Notes: a model not told the origin generated them from the letters alone. A stretch of 64,000 nucleotides of DNA from Sphingobacteriaceae bacterium (GCA_947480015.1 CANKBS010000001.1:62001-126000); one strand, 5' to 3'. Positions 1-9,487 are shown, numbered from the stretch's first letter. Translations and numbers: made by a program.

Positions 1-330
1 CTAGGTTAGGTAAAGGTTAGTACGGAGTAAGAATTCTTAAGAAGTGCAAATCGGCGCAAATCGACGCAATTTGATACATCATAGTGCAAATCGACGCAGT
101 TTTGAATATGCAGAAGTGCAAATCGACGCAAATCAACGCAAAATGATGCAAATCGACGCAATAGTAACGGAAAAAATCAGGAAGGTTCGAATCCAACTTT
201 ATTTTGTATGGAGAAGAATTCTATAACAGATTGCAAATTTTAAATCGCATCACGGGTTTACAAATAATCATGAGCACTTAAAAAATTTCAAAATAATTGA
301 GTACTTTAAACGCGTCGTATCTCTACAAAC
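1..330. other. Gene-free left edge with phased repeat
   Basis: No credible coding region was found upstream of the ABC ATPase gene. The stretch contains a 12-bp palindrome at 28-39 (TAAGAATTCTTA), the 10-bp periodic repeat described separately (46-167), and an AT-rich leader (about 200-330) with no clean TAnnTTTG box. A short ORF in the repeat (44-226) reads through a non-triplet period and is not believable as a protein. The window edge cuts whatever lies to the left. Confidence 0.6.
46..167. repeat. Degenerate 10-bp tandem/phased repeat, consensus GCAAATCGAC
   Basis: Units of GCAAATCGAC or close variants start at 46, 56, 86, 118, 128, 138 and 148, with degraded units between them (66, 76, 96, 106, 158). 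The register stays at exactly 10 bp apart from a 2-bp slip at 116-117. Because 10 is not a multiple of three, the array is unlikely to be coding. The spacing is close to one helical turn, so identical half-sites would lie on one face of the DNA. It could be a minisatellite or a protein-binding array; the sequence does not decide. Confidence 0.7.
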
Positions 331-2139
331 ATGGAAAAGCAGCCCTTGCTGGAAGTTAAAAACCTGATCACGCAATTTAAAACAGAAACTGAATTCGTGA
401 ACGCGGTTAACGATGTGTCCTTTACTTTAAACAAAGGCGAAACCATTGGTATTGTTGGTGAGAGCGGCTCCGGCAAATCGGTTACTTCACTTTCCATCAT
501 GCAGCTTATTCCCAATCCTCCGGGCAGAATAAGTTCGGGACAAATTAATTACCACCGTAAAGACGGTTCGGTGATCGATCTGGTAAAAGTGAAGAACGAG
601 GAGATGCGCCAATACCGCGGCAATGATATTGCCATGATTTTTCAGGAACCCATGACCTCCCTCAACCCCGTGATGAAATGCGGGGAGCAGGTAATGGAAG
701 CTATTTTACTGCATCAGAACATTTCTAAAAAAGAAGCCAGAGAAAAAACCATTCACTTATTTACCCAGGTACAATTGCCCGATCCGGCCGGTATGTTCGA
801 ACGTTACCCGCATCAATTATCGGGTGGCCAAAAACAACGGGTGATGATAGCCATGGCCATTAGCTGCGAGCCCAGTGTGCTAATTGCCGATGAACCTACC
901 ACGGCTTTGGATGTAACAGTTCAAAAAACCATTTTAGATCTGATGCAACATTTGCAGCAGCAATATAACATGGGCATTATTTTTATTACTCACGATTTGG
1001 GTGTGATAGCCGAACTGGCCGATAAAGTGGTGGTGATGTACAAAGGTAAAATTGTGGAACAAGGCGCCGTGCTGGATATTTTCTCAAACCCGCAACACCC
1101 CTATACCAAAGGTCTGCTGGCCTGCCGTCCCCCTTTAGATTTTCGTGTAAAACGTTTGCCCGTGGTAAGTGATTTTATGAAAATTGGTGAAGGCGGTGAG
1201 ATCATTGAATTGGAGAACACCGTAAACGCTGCTTTAACCAGTAAGATCGTTACAAAGGAAGAACGCGAAACCAAACGCAGCGCTCTTTACCAGCGTGATA
1301 AATTGTTGCAGGTAAAAAATGTAAAGACCTGGTTCCCCGCAAAAAAAACTATTTTCGGCAAAGTCTTAAGTTATTCAAAGGCGGTTGACGATGTGAGTTT
1401 TGATGTGTACGAAGGCGAAACCCTTGGATTGGTAGGTGAAAGCGGCTGCGGCAAAACCACCTTGGGACGTACTATTTTAAAATTAGTAGAAGCTTCTTCG
1501 GGTAGCATTTTATATAAAAACAAAGATCTGTTGCAATTGTCAGAAGGCGAGTTCAGAGATTTCCGCAAGAACATGCAGATCATTTTTCAGGATCCTTATT
1601 CGTCATTAAATCCCCGCATTACCATTGGCAAGGCCATTTCGGAGCCCATGAAAGTGCATGGCATTTACGCCACGGCCAAAGAAAGAAAAGACAAAACCAT
1701 CGAACTCTTAAAAAAAGTCGGACTCGATGAAAAACATTATAACCGTTATCCCCATGAGTTTAGCGGTGGACAAAGGCAGCGGGTTTGTATTGCCAGAGCC
1801 CTGGGATTAAAACCACAGTTTATTATTTGTGATGAAAGCGTGAGTGCTTTGGATGTGAGTGTGCAGGCACAGGTCTTAAACTTACTCAACGAATTAAAAG
1901 AAGAATTTAAATTCACTTATATTTTTATCTCACACGATTTAAGTGTGGTTAAGTTTATGAGCGACCGCATGATCGTGATGCAAAAGGGGAAGATAGAGGA
2001 GATGGGCGATCCGGATGAGATTTACTTAAATCCAAAAAGCGACTACACGCGCCGTTTGATCGATTCCATTCCACACGGCAACCTCGAAAAAATAAAGGCA
2101 GGCATTGATGCCAAAAAAACAATTCATTCAACTTCCTGA
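331..2139 (+). CDS. ABC transporter ATP-binding protein, two fused nucleotide-binding domains (Dpp/Opp type)
   Basis: A cytoplasmic ATPase for peptide/nickel-type ABC importers: two complete ATP-binding domains in one 602-residue chain, as in YejF/GsiA. The first half has Walker A GESGSGKS at residues 43-50 and signature LSGGQKQR near 163. The second half has Walker A GESGCGKT near 369 and signature FSGGQRQR near 476. Each half ends with the oligopeptide-transporter C-terminal segment (EQG...NPQHPYTKGLL and EMGD...NPKSDYTRRL). The ATG at 331 matches family N-termini. No permease genes are present nearby; a candidate solute-binding lipoprotein lies far away at 28024-29766. The DedA gene follows after 2 bp, suggesting co-transcription. 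The substrate is unknown; di- or oligopeptides are the family default. Confidence 0.93.
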   Translation: MEKQPLLEVKNLITQFKTETEFVNAVNDVSFTLNKGETIGIVGESGSGKSVTSLSIMQLIPNPPGRISSGQINYHRKDGSVIDLVKVKNEEMRQYRGNDIAMIFQEPMTSLNPVMKCGEQVMEAILLHQNISKKEAREKTIHLFTQVQLPDPAGMFERYPHQLSGGQKQRVMIAMAISCEPSVLIADEPTTALDVTVQKTILDLMQHLQQQYNMGIIFITHDLGVIAELADKVVVMYKGKIVEQGAVLDIFSNPQHPYTKGLLACRPPLDFRVKRLPVVSDFMKIGEGGEIIELENTVNAALTSKIVTKEERETKRSALYQRDKLLQVKNVKTWFPAKKTIFGKVLSYSKAVDDVSFDVYEGETLGLVGESGCGKTTLGRTILKLVEASSGSILYKNKDLLQLSEGEFRDFRKNMQIIFQDPYSSLNPRITIGKAISEPMKVHGIYATAKERKDKTIELLKKVGLDEKHYNRYPHEFSGGQRQRVCIARALGLKPQFIICDESVSALDVSVQAQVLNLLNELKEEFKFTYIFISHDLSVVKFMSDRMIVMQKGKIEEMGDPDEIYLNPKSDYTRRLIDSIPHGNLEKIKAGIDAKKTIHSTS

Positions 2140-2141
2140 GT

Positions 2142-2765
2142 ATGTGGGAATTTTTAAAACAACTCACCGATCCTAACAGCATCATACAATATGGTGGTTT
2201 GTGGTTATTGTTGTTTGTGATCTTTGCCGAAACCGGTTTGCTGGTGGGATTTTTTTTACCCGGCGATAATCTTATTTTACTGGCCGGTATTTTATGTAAA
2301 GCAAAACCCGAATTATTGCAGGTAAATTATTTAGAACTGGTTAGTTTGATGACTTTGGCCGCTGTGCTGGGCAATGCTGCCGGGTATTGGTTTGGACGTA
2401 CGGTTGGCGAAAAATTGTATGCGCGTAAAGACAGTTTAATTTTTAAGCAGAAACAAATTGAGATCACCAAAACCTATTACGATAAATACGGTGGCAATCT
2501 GACTTTGGTATTAGCCCGCTTTTTGCCGGTGGTTCGCACCTTTGCGCCCATCATTGCCGGCGTGATAAAAATAGATGTCTGGAAATTTATGTTTTTTAAT
2601 GTGCTGGGCGCCCTCGCCTGGATCATAGGTCTCACCTCCATCGGGTATTTTTTAGTGCAGTTCTTCCCTCAGATCACCGATTATATGGGTTATATTTTTA
2701 TTTTCCTCATCATCCTTACTGCTATTCCTATATTGAGAGTTATTCTTAAGAAAAAAGAGGATTAA
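2142..2765 (+). CDS. DedA family membrane protein (VTT domain)
   Basis: A 207-residue polytopic inner-membrane protein of the DedA/SNARE-associated (VTT) family, some members of which flip undecaprenyl phosphate or phosphatidylethanolamine. Diagnostic segments are visible: the FAETGL...GFFLPGD motif near the N-terminus and the amphipathic arginine motif RFLPVVRTFAP...AG in the middle. Four to five hydrophobic stretches are present, including a C-terminal helix. The length is normal for the family. It starts 2 bp after the ABC ATPase stop, so it is probably in the same transcript, with no functional link that can be shown. The exact lipid substrate cannot be read from sequence. Confidence 0.9.
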   Translation: MWEFLKQLTDPNSIIQYGGLWLLLFVIFAETGLLVGFFLPGDNLILLAGILCKAKPELLQVNYLELVSLMTLAAVLGNAAGYWFGRTVGEKLYARKDSLIFKQKQIEITKTYYDKYGGNLTLVLARFLPVVRTFAPIIAGVIKIDVWKFMFFNVLGALAWIIGLTSIGYFLVQFFPQITDYMGYIFIFLIILTAIPILRVILKKKED

Positions 2766-3195
2766 GGAAGTATATATGTTTGTTGTTTTTTGGTGTCCTG
2801 CTAACACACAAGCTGGCTCAAAAGTTTACAAAACTTTTGCCCTGCCCAAAACCCACTCTAAGTCTGGTCTGCAAGGGGATGCCGCTACGGTCTTGGCGAA
2901 GGAATCCGGATTTTATAAGAGAATATTACTGTACGGAAATCTCTTTACTAGTCTAAAGCCTTTTGACAGAAACGGATTTCACGAAGTTGGTCTTTAAAAT
3001 AAATGAAATAAGACTAATGCTAAGAAAGGTATTTTGCGCCAGGGATGTGAAGAGTTTAGTTCTTTTTGCCGCCTGTCTCTTATGGCGGCAAAAAAACCGC
3101 AGCGAAGCGGAGCCCGGAGCAGCCCGCCCGGGCGCCCAAATAAATTGGATAAATCAGATTTTCGGATTAATTAATTCGATATCAATTTGCAAAAC
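2766..3195. other. Convergent intergenic region, gene-free, with GC-rich patch
   Basis: This 430-base gap separates the plus-strand DedA gene from the minus-strand TolC-like gene. Two short ORFs (2776-2997, 2963-3199) have no recognisable domain and overlap each other; I do not believe them. The region contains a strong hairpin at 3062-3097 (listed as a terminator). It is followed by an unusually GC-rich patch at about 3097-3138 (GCGAAGCGGAGCCCGGAGC, then GCCCGGGCGCC), in an otherwise AT-rich window. The patch looks like a dispersed intergenic repeat or a remnant of foreign DNA. Confidence 0.5.
3062..3097. terminator. Bidirectional terminator-like hairpin
   Basis: A TGCCGCC / GGCGGCA stem (3067-3073 with 3084-3090) encloses a 10-base loop. 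It is flanked by a T-rich run on the left and an A run (3090-3096) on the right, so it can act on either strand. It lies between the convergent DedA and TolC-like genes, where such a signal is expected. Confidence 0.7.
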
Positions 3196-4599
3196 TTAAA
3201 AACCTAAAGGTTTGCCTTGATAATAATCAAGCACTTTTAATTTAAAAACGTAATCGTACTTAGCCTGTAACAAATTACTCTCAGCGGCATACAAACGGTT
3301 TTTAGCGGTGCTAAAATCAAATGAGGAAATAACACCTGCATTAAATTTTTGTTGTGCGTATTTAAACGATTCGCCCGCTGCATCCACACTCATTTGTGTG
3401 GCATGGTATTTATTCAGGGCAGCTTTGGCATTGGCCTGTGCCTGCGAAATGTTTTTGTATAAATTTTGTTTGGTTAAATCCTGACTCAAACGGGCATTGT
3501 AAGCATTCAGCTTGGCGTTTTTTACTGCTGTGTGTGTGGATAAGCCGTTATAGATAGGAATGTTCAGTGTAAAACCCAGACTCTTATTCACATTATTTTT
3601 AAACTGATCGGAAAAAGGTGTTTTTGATAAGATCGGATCAACGCGGTTGTATAAAATGGGTCCGTAATTGGGCACAGTGCCCAGCGTATCAACCACCGAG
3701 TTATAACCGGTAACATGTTTGGCTAAGCCCGAACTACCTGTACCCATACTGGCGTTAAAACTCAGCGTTGGTCCAACTTTACCCCGACTAGCCGCCAATG
3801 AGCGCTCAGCACTTAAAATGGCGTATTCGCCACCTTTAATGGAAGGTTGTGTTTTTAAACTGTTTTCATAAACGTAATCAATGTTGTTTTCGAGTAATTG
3901 TGATTCCTGCATGCTTATTTCGGGACGAGCAACAGAAAAATTAGTCACCGTATCGAGGTTCATGAGCTGTTTTAAACTCAGCATCGAAAGTTTGTAATTG
4001 TTATCGGCCGTGGTGGCGTTTACCTGATCGTTGGCCATTTGCGCGCGGATATCATACTCCACACTTTTGGCTACCGAACCAGCTTCCACTAATTTTAAAG
4101 TTCTTTCTAATTGTTCAACCGAAACGGAATATTGATTCTGCGAAATTTTTAAAAGCTCTTCCGAAAAAATAACCCCTATAAAAGCGTTGGCCACATTCAA
4201 CGACAGGTCGTTTTCTTGTTGTTTTAATTTTTCAACGCCGCTCATATAATTGTATTCGCTGGCCTTCATGTTATTATATTGACACAGGCCACTCCATAAT
4301 ACAACTGAACTGCTCAAGAAAAAGTTTTGTGATAATACCTGTGTATTAGCAAAAGTATTGGTAAAACGGTCGATGGTTTGTCCGAAATTATATACGTGCG
4401 ACACACCGGCATTTAAAGAGGGTAAAATAGCGGCTTTGCTTTGTTCGCTGTTATTTTTGCTGATTTCGTTGCTGATGCCCGATTGTTTTAAACTGATATT
4501 ATGTTTAAGCGCGTAATCGATACATTGCTGCAGGTCCCAGGGAGCCTGTGCTTTGGCAAAAAAACCGGTGAGCAGAAGGGTGACAAGTAATTTTTTCAT
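3196..4599 (-). CDS. TolC family outer-membrane protein
   Basis: A 467-residue periplasm-spanning outer-membrane channel of the TolC/OEP family, used by efflux pumps or type I export. The N-terminal signal peptide ends at about ...FFAKAQA. It is followed by the typical WDLQQCIDYALKHN opening seen in Bacteroidota TolC proteins, and the family's two internally related halves of long helices with NA/LN-rich segments. The C-terminal part (YAQQKFNAGVISSFDF...AKYDYVFKLKVLDYY) is characteristic. No inner-membrane pump or membrane-fusion gene is adjacent. It follows the polysaccharide genes on the same strand but has its own -7 box (4613-4620). The exported substrate is unknown. Confidence 0.9.
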   Translation of the reverse strand: MKKLLVTLLLTGFFAKAQAPWDLQQCIDYALKHNISLKQSGISNEISKNNSEQSKAAILPSLNAGVSHVYNFGQTIDRFTNTFANTQVLSQNFFLSSSVVLWSGLCQYNNMKASEYNYMSGVEKLKQQENDLSLNVANAFIGVIFSEELLKISQNQYSVSVEQLERTLKLVEAGSVAKSVEYDIRAQMANDQVNATTADNNYKLSMLSLKQLMNLDTVTNFSVARPEISMQESQLLENNIDYVYENSLKTQPSIKGGEYAILSAERSLAASRGKVGPTLSFNASMGTGSSGLAKHVTGYNSVVDTLGTVPNYGPILYNRVDPILSKTPFSDQFKNNVNKSLGFTLNIPIYNGLSTHTAVKNAKLNAYNARLSQDLTKQNLYKNISQAQANAKAALNKYHATQMSVDAAGESFKYAQQKFNAGVISSFDFSTAKNRLYAAESNLLQAKYDYVFKLKVLDYYQGKPLGF

Positions 4600-4612
4600 G
4601 GCGATAATACAT

Positions 4613-4620
4613 CAAATTTA
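4613..4620 (-). promoter_or_regulatory. Predicted -7 box TAAATTTG for the TolC-like gene
   Basis: TAAATTTG on the minus strand matches the Bacteroidota TAnnTTTG element and ends 13 nt before the start codon at 4599. No good TTTG element was found at the -33 distance. This makes the TolC-like gene a separate transcription unit, or adds an internal promoter. Confidence 0.5.
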
Positions 4621-4720
4621 AATAATTTATCGCTGTGCTTATTCACTTATTCAAAATCTTACAGGAGCGTTAAATATTGGGTTTATGAAGAAAAATAAGG
4701 TTACGAAAAGAGTTTCTTAT

Positions 4721-5815
4721 TTAAGAAGCACTTTTTGTCTTGTTTTTTCGTTTGTTAATATTAATCACAATGAATAAAAAAACCAGCGAGGAAATGACAA
4801 CCGTTAACAGGCTATACGTTGGCACCGGTGAATAATAGGTAAGCAAAGAAGCGCCAATGGTAACAATGGAAAAGGTGTAAATAATTAAAACAGTTTTTAC
4901 ATGACTGTAATTACAATCGATTAATTTATGGTGAATGTGATTCCTGTCGGCATTAAAGGGCGATTGGCCTTTTAAGGCACGAATGATAAACACCCGCAGG
5001 GTATCCATTAGAGGGTAGGCGAGTGCCGAGATGGCAAACACCGGCTTGCTTACGTGCACCCAAATTGAATCGAGCTGATTAATGGGATATTCGATCATTT
5101 TAATGGCCAGCACACAAATAAACATACCTATGACCAGCGAACCCGAATCGCCCATAAATATTTTTGCAGGAGAAAAATTAAAGATGAGAAAACCAAGCAA
5201 GGCACCGGCTAAGGCAAAGGATAAGGAAGCATAACCATATTCGTTGGCAAAAACAAACCAAATGCCAAAGGCGCAGGAACTCAAAAAGCCAATGCCGGCT
5301 GCCAGTCCATCAACCCCGTCAATAAGGTTAAATGCGTTTACTACCACCACGTAAGTAAAAATGGAAATAAACACACTGCCCCAGTATGGAATTTCAGAAA
5401 CCCCAAAAATGCCGTGCAGCCCGGTAATGCGGATATCGCCCATCAGTACCAAAATAAGGGCGACAAAAATATGCGCAAATAATTTTTTTACTGGTGCCGT
5501 CCCAATAATATCATCTTTTACCCCTACAAAAAATAAAATCAAACTGGTGGCTATAATGAGTTTGAACTCCGTTACGGACATAAAAATCTTACTGTAATAA
5601 ATCCTGTCTTCTACATTAAACCACAGAGCATAAGCAAACAAAGTACCGGCATAGATAATGATGCCGCCAATGGTTGGTACCGAACGTGTGTGAATTTTGC
5701 GTTCTTCACCGGGGGCATCAATCAGACGCTTCAACACAGCAACTTTTATTAAAGCGGGCGTGGAATAAAGCACCACAATAAAAGAAGTTAAGAATACAAG
5801 TATTAATGTTGCCAT
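4721..5815 (-). CDS. WecA/TagO-like undecaprenyl-phosphate sugar-1-phosphate transferase
   Basis: An integral membrane enzyme of 364 residues that starts a surface glycan by moving a sugar-1-phosphate (commonly GlcNAc-1-P) from a UDP-sugar onto undecaprenyl phosphate. Family motifs are intact: the FNLIDGVDGLAAG aspartate motif, AKIFMGDSGS, and the nucleotide-sugar-binding HIHHKL motif. The chain has about ten hydrophobic helices and ends in a basic tail. Its start codon abuts the stop of the Wzi/RemB-like gene (5816), so the two are coupled. Downstream of the GDP-fucose genes it probably primes a fucose-containing exopolysaccharide or O-antigen. MraY itself is less likely because of the HIHHKL type and the context. 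Confidence 0.9.
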   Translation of the reverse strand: MATLILVFLTSFIVVLYSTPALIKVAVLKRLIDAPGEERKIHTRSVPTIGGIIIYAGTLFAYALWFNVEDRIYYSKIFMSVTEFKLIIATSLILFFVGVKDDIIGTAPVKKLFAHIFVALILVLMGDIRITGLHGIFGVSEIPYWGSVFISIFTYVVVVNAFNLIDGVDGLAAGIGFLSSCAFGIWFVFANEYGYASLSFALAGALLGFLIFNFSPAKIFMGDSGSLVIGMFICVLAIKMIEYPINQLDSIWVHVSKPVFAISALAYPLMDTLRVFIIRALKGQSPFNADRNHIHHKLIDCNYSHVKTVLIIYTFSIVTIGASLLTYYSPVPTYSLLTVVISSLVFLFIVININKRKNKTKSAS

Positions 5816-7372
5816 TTAAAAGTCGTAATACAAATTATACAAACTGGTTTTTAAAGCCAAAAAAACATAATTGGTTTCATTGTTTAAGCCCATAAAGTTA
5901 GAAAATTTTTGCTTTCTGTAAACCATTCCCAGCGATAAGTTTAAGTTATATGCCGGATTGATGAGATAACCCAGTCGTGCCGTGACAATATTGGTGTAAT
6001 AATGACCGCCGGCACTGTAAAACACATCCTGATAATTGTATTTGCCATTCACAAAAAAACGTTTGTATTTATAATCGCCAATAATGATCAATTCGGTGCC
6101 ATTGCCCGGTGTATAAGCGATGTTCTGGTTATAATGCGTGTAAGACTGATCACTCCAACCCTGCGAGGGATTTTGATAAGCGGTTTTGCTCACCTTATTA
6201 AATTCGGCCTGAAAAAATAAATTCGGCAAACCAAACACGTCAAAACACCTAAGGCCCGCCTGAAGACCAGAGCCATGTGGTATAGTGTCAATTTTGGACA
6301 ATCCATCCAACATGGCTTGTCCGTACAAATTTACCTTCGAACTTAATTTCATTTTCAGATCGGCACCTAGCAGCAAATTATTCTTATAATTTAAACTGTA
6401 CGACCCAAGATTGCTATAAATAAGCGGATTAAAATACTGCCAGCTTAAATGCTGCTGATTACGGGTGTCACCGGCCTGCCAGATTAATCCCTGAAAAAAA
6501 CCAAGATTAATGCGTTTTGTGACGTTGATGCTTAAATACTGGAAGGATGCCGCTTTCTTTTGATACAAACGCTCGGCATTGGGATTAATTTTTAAAGATG
6601 CAGGTACCAGATTCATAAATACCGCATAAATATTCGAATATTGCACACGTCCCTTAAACCATTGCTGGGTGATGCGGGCATAAGGATAATTAAAGGCGTT
6701 GTCGCTCAAAAGCAAAGAACGGTAACCATTTCCAATCTTTTGTTTACCATGGCCAATTTGAAGATTCAGATTTTTTGCTGCTTGTATGGAAACAAAACCC
6801 GAGGAAAAAGCATAATCAAAACCCACGTTTTTAAATTGTTTCCAACGCCCTTGGCCTGGCACCACTGCGCCTGCGCGCGATTGATTGGCCAGATAAACCG
6901 GAAAAACGGATTGATTTTCAGCAAACATGGTTTCAAAATATACCCCTTGGCCAATAGCACCACTGGCTATTATTCCTCGGGTATTGTTGTATAAACGATT
7001 TTGTTTTTGATTGGCAAAATCACGACCGGCTTCCAAATTTAATAAGGGATCAATGCGCAGTTTAAATTTTTCGGCCTTCGGTTCAACCTTTATAACATGG
7101 GTATTAAAAACAATGTCCAACAGCGCGTCATCCACAATGTATTTAAACAAGTGATGGGTGTCGGTCACATGCTCATATTTTTTTGAGAAGAAAGGAATGT
7201 AAGGCTTAATACCACTATGAACAGAGGAATCAGGAGCCCCCAGTTTTTTTTCGCTAAGTAAAGAAAAGGAATAGTCGTTGGGTAAATTATAAAACTGGGC
7301 TGGGGTCTTTTGAAAGAGCAACAGGCTGAAAGCGAGAAACAGAAAAGTATTTTTTTTTGCTGAAAATGTCAA
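5816..7372 (-). CDS. Wzi/RemB-like outer-membrane beta-barrel protein
   Basis: A 518-residue protein with an N-terminal signal peptide (hydrophobic stretch ending near TPAQF) and alternating amphipathic strands rich in aromatic residues, ending in Phe as outer-membrane barrels do. The overall pattern (a QNRLYNNTRG...G.Y..T..EN segment, later GNGYRSLLLSD and the WYFNP-like segment WQYFNPLIY) resembles Bacteroidota proteins annotated as capsule-assembly Wzi or gliding protein RemB. It lies directly between the GDP-fucose synthase and the WecA-like transferase, and its stop abuts the latter's start. The context favours a role in anchoring or assembling surface polysaccharide. Family assignment is by recognition, not by alignment. 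Confidence 0.65.
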   Translation of the reverse strand: MTFSAKKNTFLFLAFSLLLFQKTPAQFYNLPNDYSFSLLSEKKLGAPDSSVHSGIKPYIPFFSKKYEHVTDTHHLFKYIVDDALLDIVFNTHVIKVEPKAEKFKLRIDPLLNLEAGRDFANQKQNRLYNNTRGIIASGAIGQGVYFETMFAENQSVFPVYLANQSRAGAVVPGQGRWKQFKNVGFDYAFSSGFVSIQAAKNLNLQIGHGKQKIGNGYRSLLLSDNAFNYPYARITQQWFKGRVQYSNIYAVFMNLVPASLKINPNAERLYQKKAASFQYLSINVTKRINLGFFQGLIWQAGDTRNQQHLSWQYFNPLIYSNLGSYSLNYKNNLLLGADLKMKLSSKVNLYGQAMLDGLSKIDTIPHGSGLQAGLRCFDVFGLPNLFFQAEFNKVSKTAYQNPSQGWSDQSYTHYNQNIAYTPGNGTELIIIGDYKYKRFFVNGKYNYQDVFYSAGGHYYTNIVTARLGYLINPAYNLNLSLGMVYRKQKFSNFMGLNNETNYVFLALKTSLYNLYYDF

Positions 7373-7421
7373 ATCAGTGTATGTTTTTTTAAAGTAAATG
7401 TTTGATGGCAGTCTCTAAAAC

Positions 7422-8363
7422 TTACCAGACTTTTACATTTTCTTTTTTCTTAAAATCCTCGTAAACCAGTTGGATGCCTTCTTCCAGATGAATTTTGTGT
7501 TTCCAACCTAAGGCATGAAGAAAACTTACATCCATTAATTTACGCGGCGTTCCATCGGGTTTGCTCAGATCGTGTTTAATTTCGCCGGTGTAACCCACAA
7601 TTTTTTTAATAAGTAGAGCCAGGTCTTTTATTGACAGATCGATGCCGGTGCCAATGTTTACATGCTGCGTACCGTTATACGTCTGCATTAAATACACACA
7701 GGCTTCTCCCAAATCATCGGCATGTAAAAATTCTCTTAATGGAGAACCGGTTCCCCACATTTCAACAGATGGCAGATTCTGTTCTTTGGCCTCGTGAAAC
7801 TTGCGGATCAAGGCCGGTAATACGTGTGAGTTATTTAAATTATACGAATCGTTTGGTCCGTATAAATTAGTAGGCATTACCGAAATAAAATTACATTGGT
7901 ACTGACGCTGGTAACTCTCACACAATTTAATACCCGCAATTTTTGCAATGGCATAAGGTTCATTGGTATCTTCCAGAAATCCACTCAGTAAATAATCTTC
8001 TTTTAAAGGCTGAGGTGCTAGTTTGGGGTAGATGCACGAGGATCCTAAAAACAATAATTTACTTACCTTATTTTCATACGCCGAATGAATCACATTATTC
8101 TGGATCATTAAATTCTCGTATAAAAAATCGGCGCGGTATGTATTGTTAGCCTGAATCCCGCCAACCTTAGCAGCGGCTAAAAAAACGTAATCGGGTTTTT
8201 CGGTTTTAAAAAAATCGGCAACTTGTTTCTGATCACGCAAATCCAATTCAGATGAGGTTCTTAAAACAAAAGCATCAAAACCTTTTTTTTGCAGGTTTCT
8301 TAAAATGGCCGAGCCCACCATGCCCCGGTGTCCAGCAATGTATATTTTAGAATGTAATTCCAT
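7422..8363 (-). CDS. fcl: GDP-L-fucose synthase
   Basis: Catalyses the NADPH-dependent epimerisation/reduction of GDP-4-keto-6-deoxy-mannose to GDP-L-fucose in the cytoplasm. The 313-residue extended SDR protein shows the Rossmann glycine motif [11 protein letters not shown] at residues 9-19, the ...KVGGIQANN... loop, and the YxxxK catalytic motif in [10 protein letters not shown]. The length is normal. It lies 35 bp after gmd (8399-9487) on the same strand; the two genes perform consecutive steps, which makes the assignment firm. The product probably feeds fucose into the surface glycan started by the downstream transferase. Confidence 0.96.
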   Translation of the reverse strand: MELHSKIYIAGHRGMVGSAILRNLQKKGFDAFVLRTSSELDLRDQKQVADFFKTEKPDYVFLAAAKVGGIQANNTYRADFLYENLMIQNNVIHSAYENKVSKLLFLGSSCIYPKLAPQPLKEDYLLSGFLEDTNEPYAIAKIAGIKLCESYQRQYQCNFISVMPTNLYGPNDSYNLNNSHVLPALIRKFHEAKEQNLPSVEMWGTGSPLREFLHADDLGEACVYLMQTYNGTQHVNIGTGIDLSIKDLALLIKKIVGYTGEIKHDLSKPDGTPRKLMDVSFLHALGWKHKIHLEEGIQLVYEDFKKKENVKVW

Positions 8364-8398
8364 TAAAACAGAGGACGTTTTTTCGATATCAACAAAAA

Positions 8399-9487
8399 TT
8401 ATTCCTTGTAATTTAAAACCTTGTGACCGCCTTCTAACAGATACTTGTCACGTTTAAATAATTCCAGATCTGATTGCATCATTTCTTTACATAATTCAGC
8501 AACGGTGTACGTTGGCTTCCAGCCCATTTTCTCTTTCGCCTTTGTGGCATCACCCACTAATAAATCTACTTCCGATGGACGGTAATATTTTGGATCGATC
8601 TCTACTAAAATTTTTCCGTTAGCGACATCAATACCTTTTTCATTTTCATCTTTTCCTTCCCACTTTAAGCTAATACCAACTTCTTTAAAAGCCATGTTAA
8701 TGAAGTCGCGAACGGTAATTTTAATGCCGGTTGCCAACACAAAATCTTCGGGTTCATCTTGTTGTAACATGCGCCACATGCCTTCTACATAATCTTTGGC
8801 ATGTCCCCAATCCCTTTCAGAATCGATGTTTCCCATAAATAACTTATCTTGCATGCCCAAACTAATTTTGGCTACACCACGGGTAATTTTACGTGTCACA
8901 AAGGTTTCACCACGTAAAGGACTTTCGTGATTAAACAAAATACCATTACAGGCAAACATGCCATAACTTTCGCGGTAGTTTTTAGTGATCCAGAAACCGT
9001 ATAGTTTAGCAACACCATAAGGACTGCGTGGATAAAAAGGCGTGGTTTCTTTTTGAGGAATTTCTTGAACCAAACCATATAATTCGCTGGTTGAGGCCTG
9101 ATAAAAACGGGTCTTTTTTTCGAGACCCAAAATACGAATGGCTTCCAAAATTCTTAAGGTGCCCAAAGCATCGGAGTTGGCCGTGTATTCGGGAGTTTCA
9201 AAACTTACCTTTACGTGACTTTGTGCGGCCAGGTTATAAATTTCATCGGGTTGTACTTCCTGTACAATACGAATTAAATTGGTGCTGTCGGTTAAATCGC
9301 CGTAATGCAATTTAAAATGAACGTTTTTTTCATGCTGATCCTGATACAGGTGATCAATACGATCGGTATTAAACATCGAACTGCGGCGCTTGATACCATG
9401 AACCACGTATCCTTTATCGAGTAATAACTCCGCCAAATAAGCGCCATCCTGTCCTGTTACGCCTGTTATAAGTGCTACTTTTGCCAT
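8399..9487 (-). CDS. gmd: GDP-mannose 4,6-dehydratase
   Basis: Converts GDP-D-mannose to GDP-4-keto-6-deoxy-D-mannose, the first step to GDP-L-fucose and related deoxysugars. The 362-residue SDR enzyme has the N-terminal nucleotide motif [17 protein letters not shown], the conserved [13 protein letters not shown] segment, catalytic SPYGVAK (YxxxK) and the substrate-loop [15 protein letters not shown] typical of GMD. It is first in the minus-strand polysaccharide cluster. No perfect TAnnTTTG box was seen upstream, and the 110-bp gap to the divergent DUF3098 gene is AT-rich. Confidence 0.97.
   Translation of the reverse strand: MAKVALITGVTGQDGAYLAELLLDKGYVVHGIKRRSSMFNTDRIDHLYQDQHEKNVHFKLHYGDLTDSTNLIRIVQEVQPDEIYNLAAQSHVKVSFETPEYTANSDALGTLRILEAIRILGLEKKTRFYQASTSELYGLVQEIPQKETTPFYPRSPYGVAKLYGFWITKNYRESYGMFACNGILFNHESPLRGETFVTRKITRGVAKISLGMQDKLFMGNIDSERDWGHAKDYVEGMWRMLQQDEPEDFVLATGIKITVRDFINMAFKEVGISLKWEGKDENEKGIDVANGKILVEIDPKYYRPSEVDLLVGDATKAKEKMGWKPTYTVAELCKEMMQSDLELFKRDKYLLEGGHKVLNYKE

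Noticed and set aside
46-167. Possible CRISPR array
   Set aside because: Units are 10 bp and mostly contiguous, with no unique spacers of 25-40 bp and no cas genes.
184-194. GGTTCGAATCC, identical to a tRNA T-loop core
   Set aside because: The flanking bases do not form the T stem (GAAGG against CCAAC) and no acceptor, D or anticodon arms fit around it; treated as coincidence or at most a remnant.
2776-3199. Two short forward ORFs after the DedA gene
   Set aside because: They overlap each other, carry no domain, and cross a terminator hairpin and a GC-rich patch.
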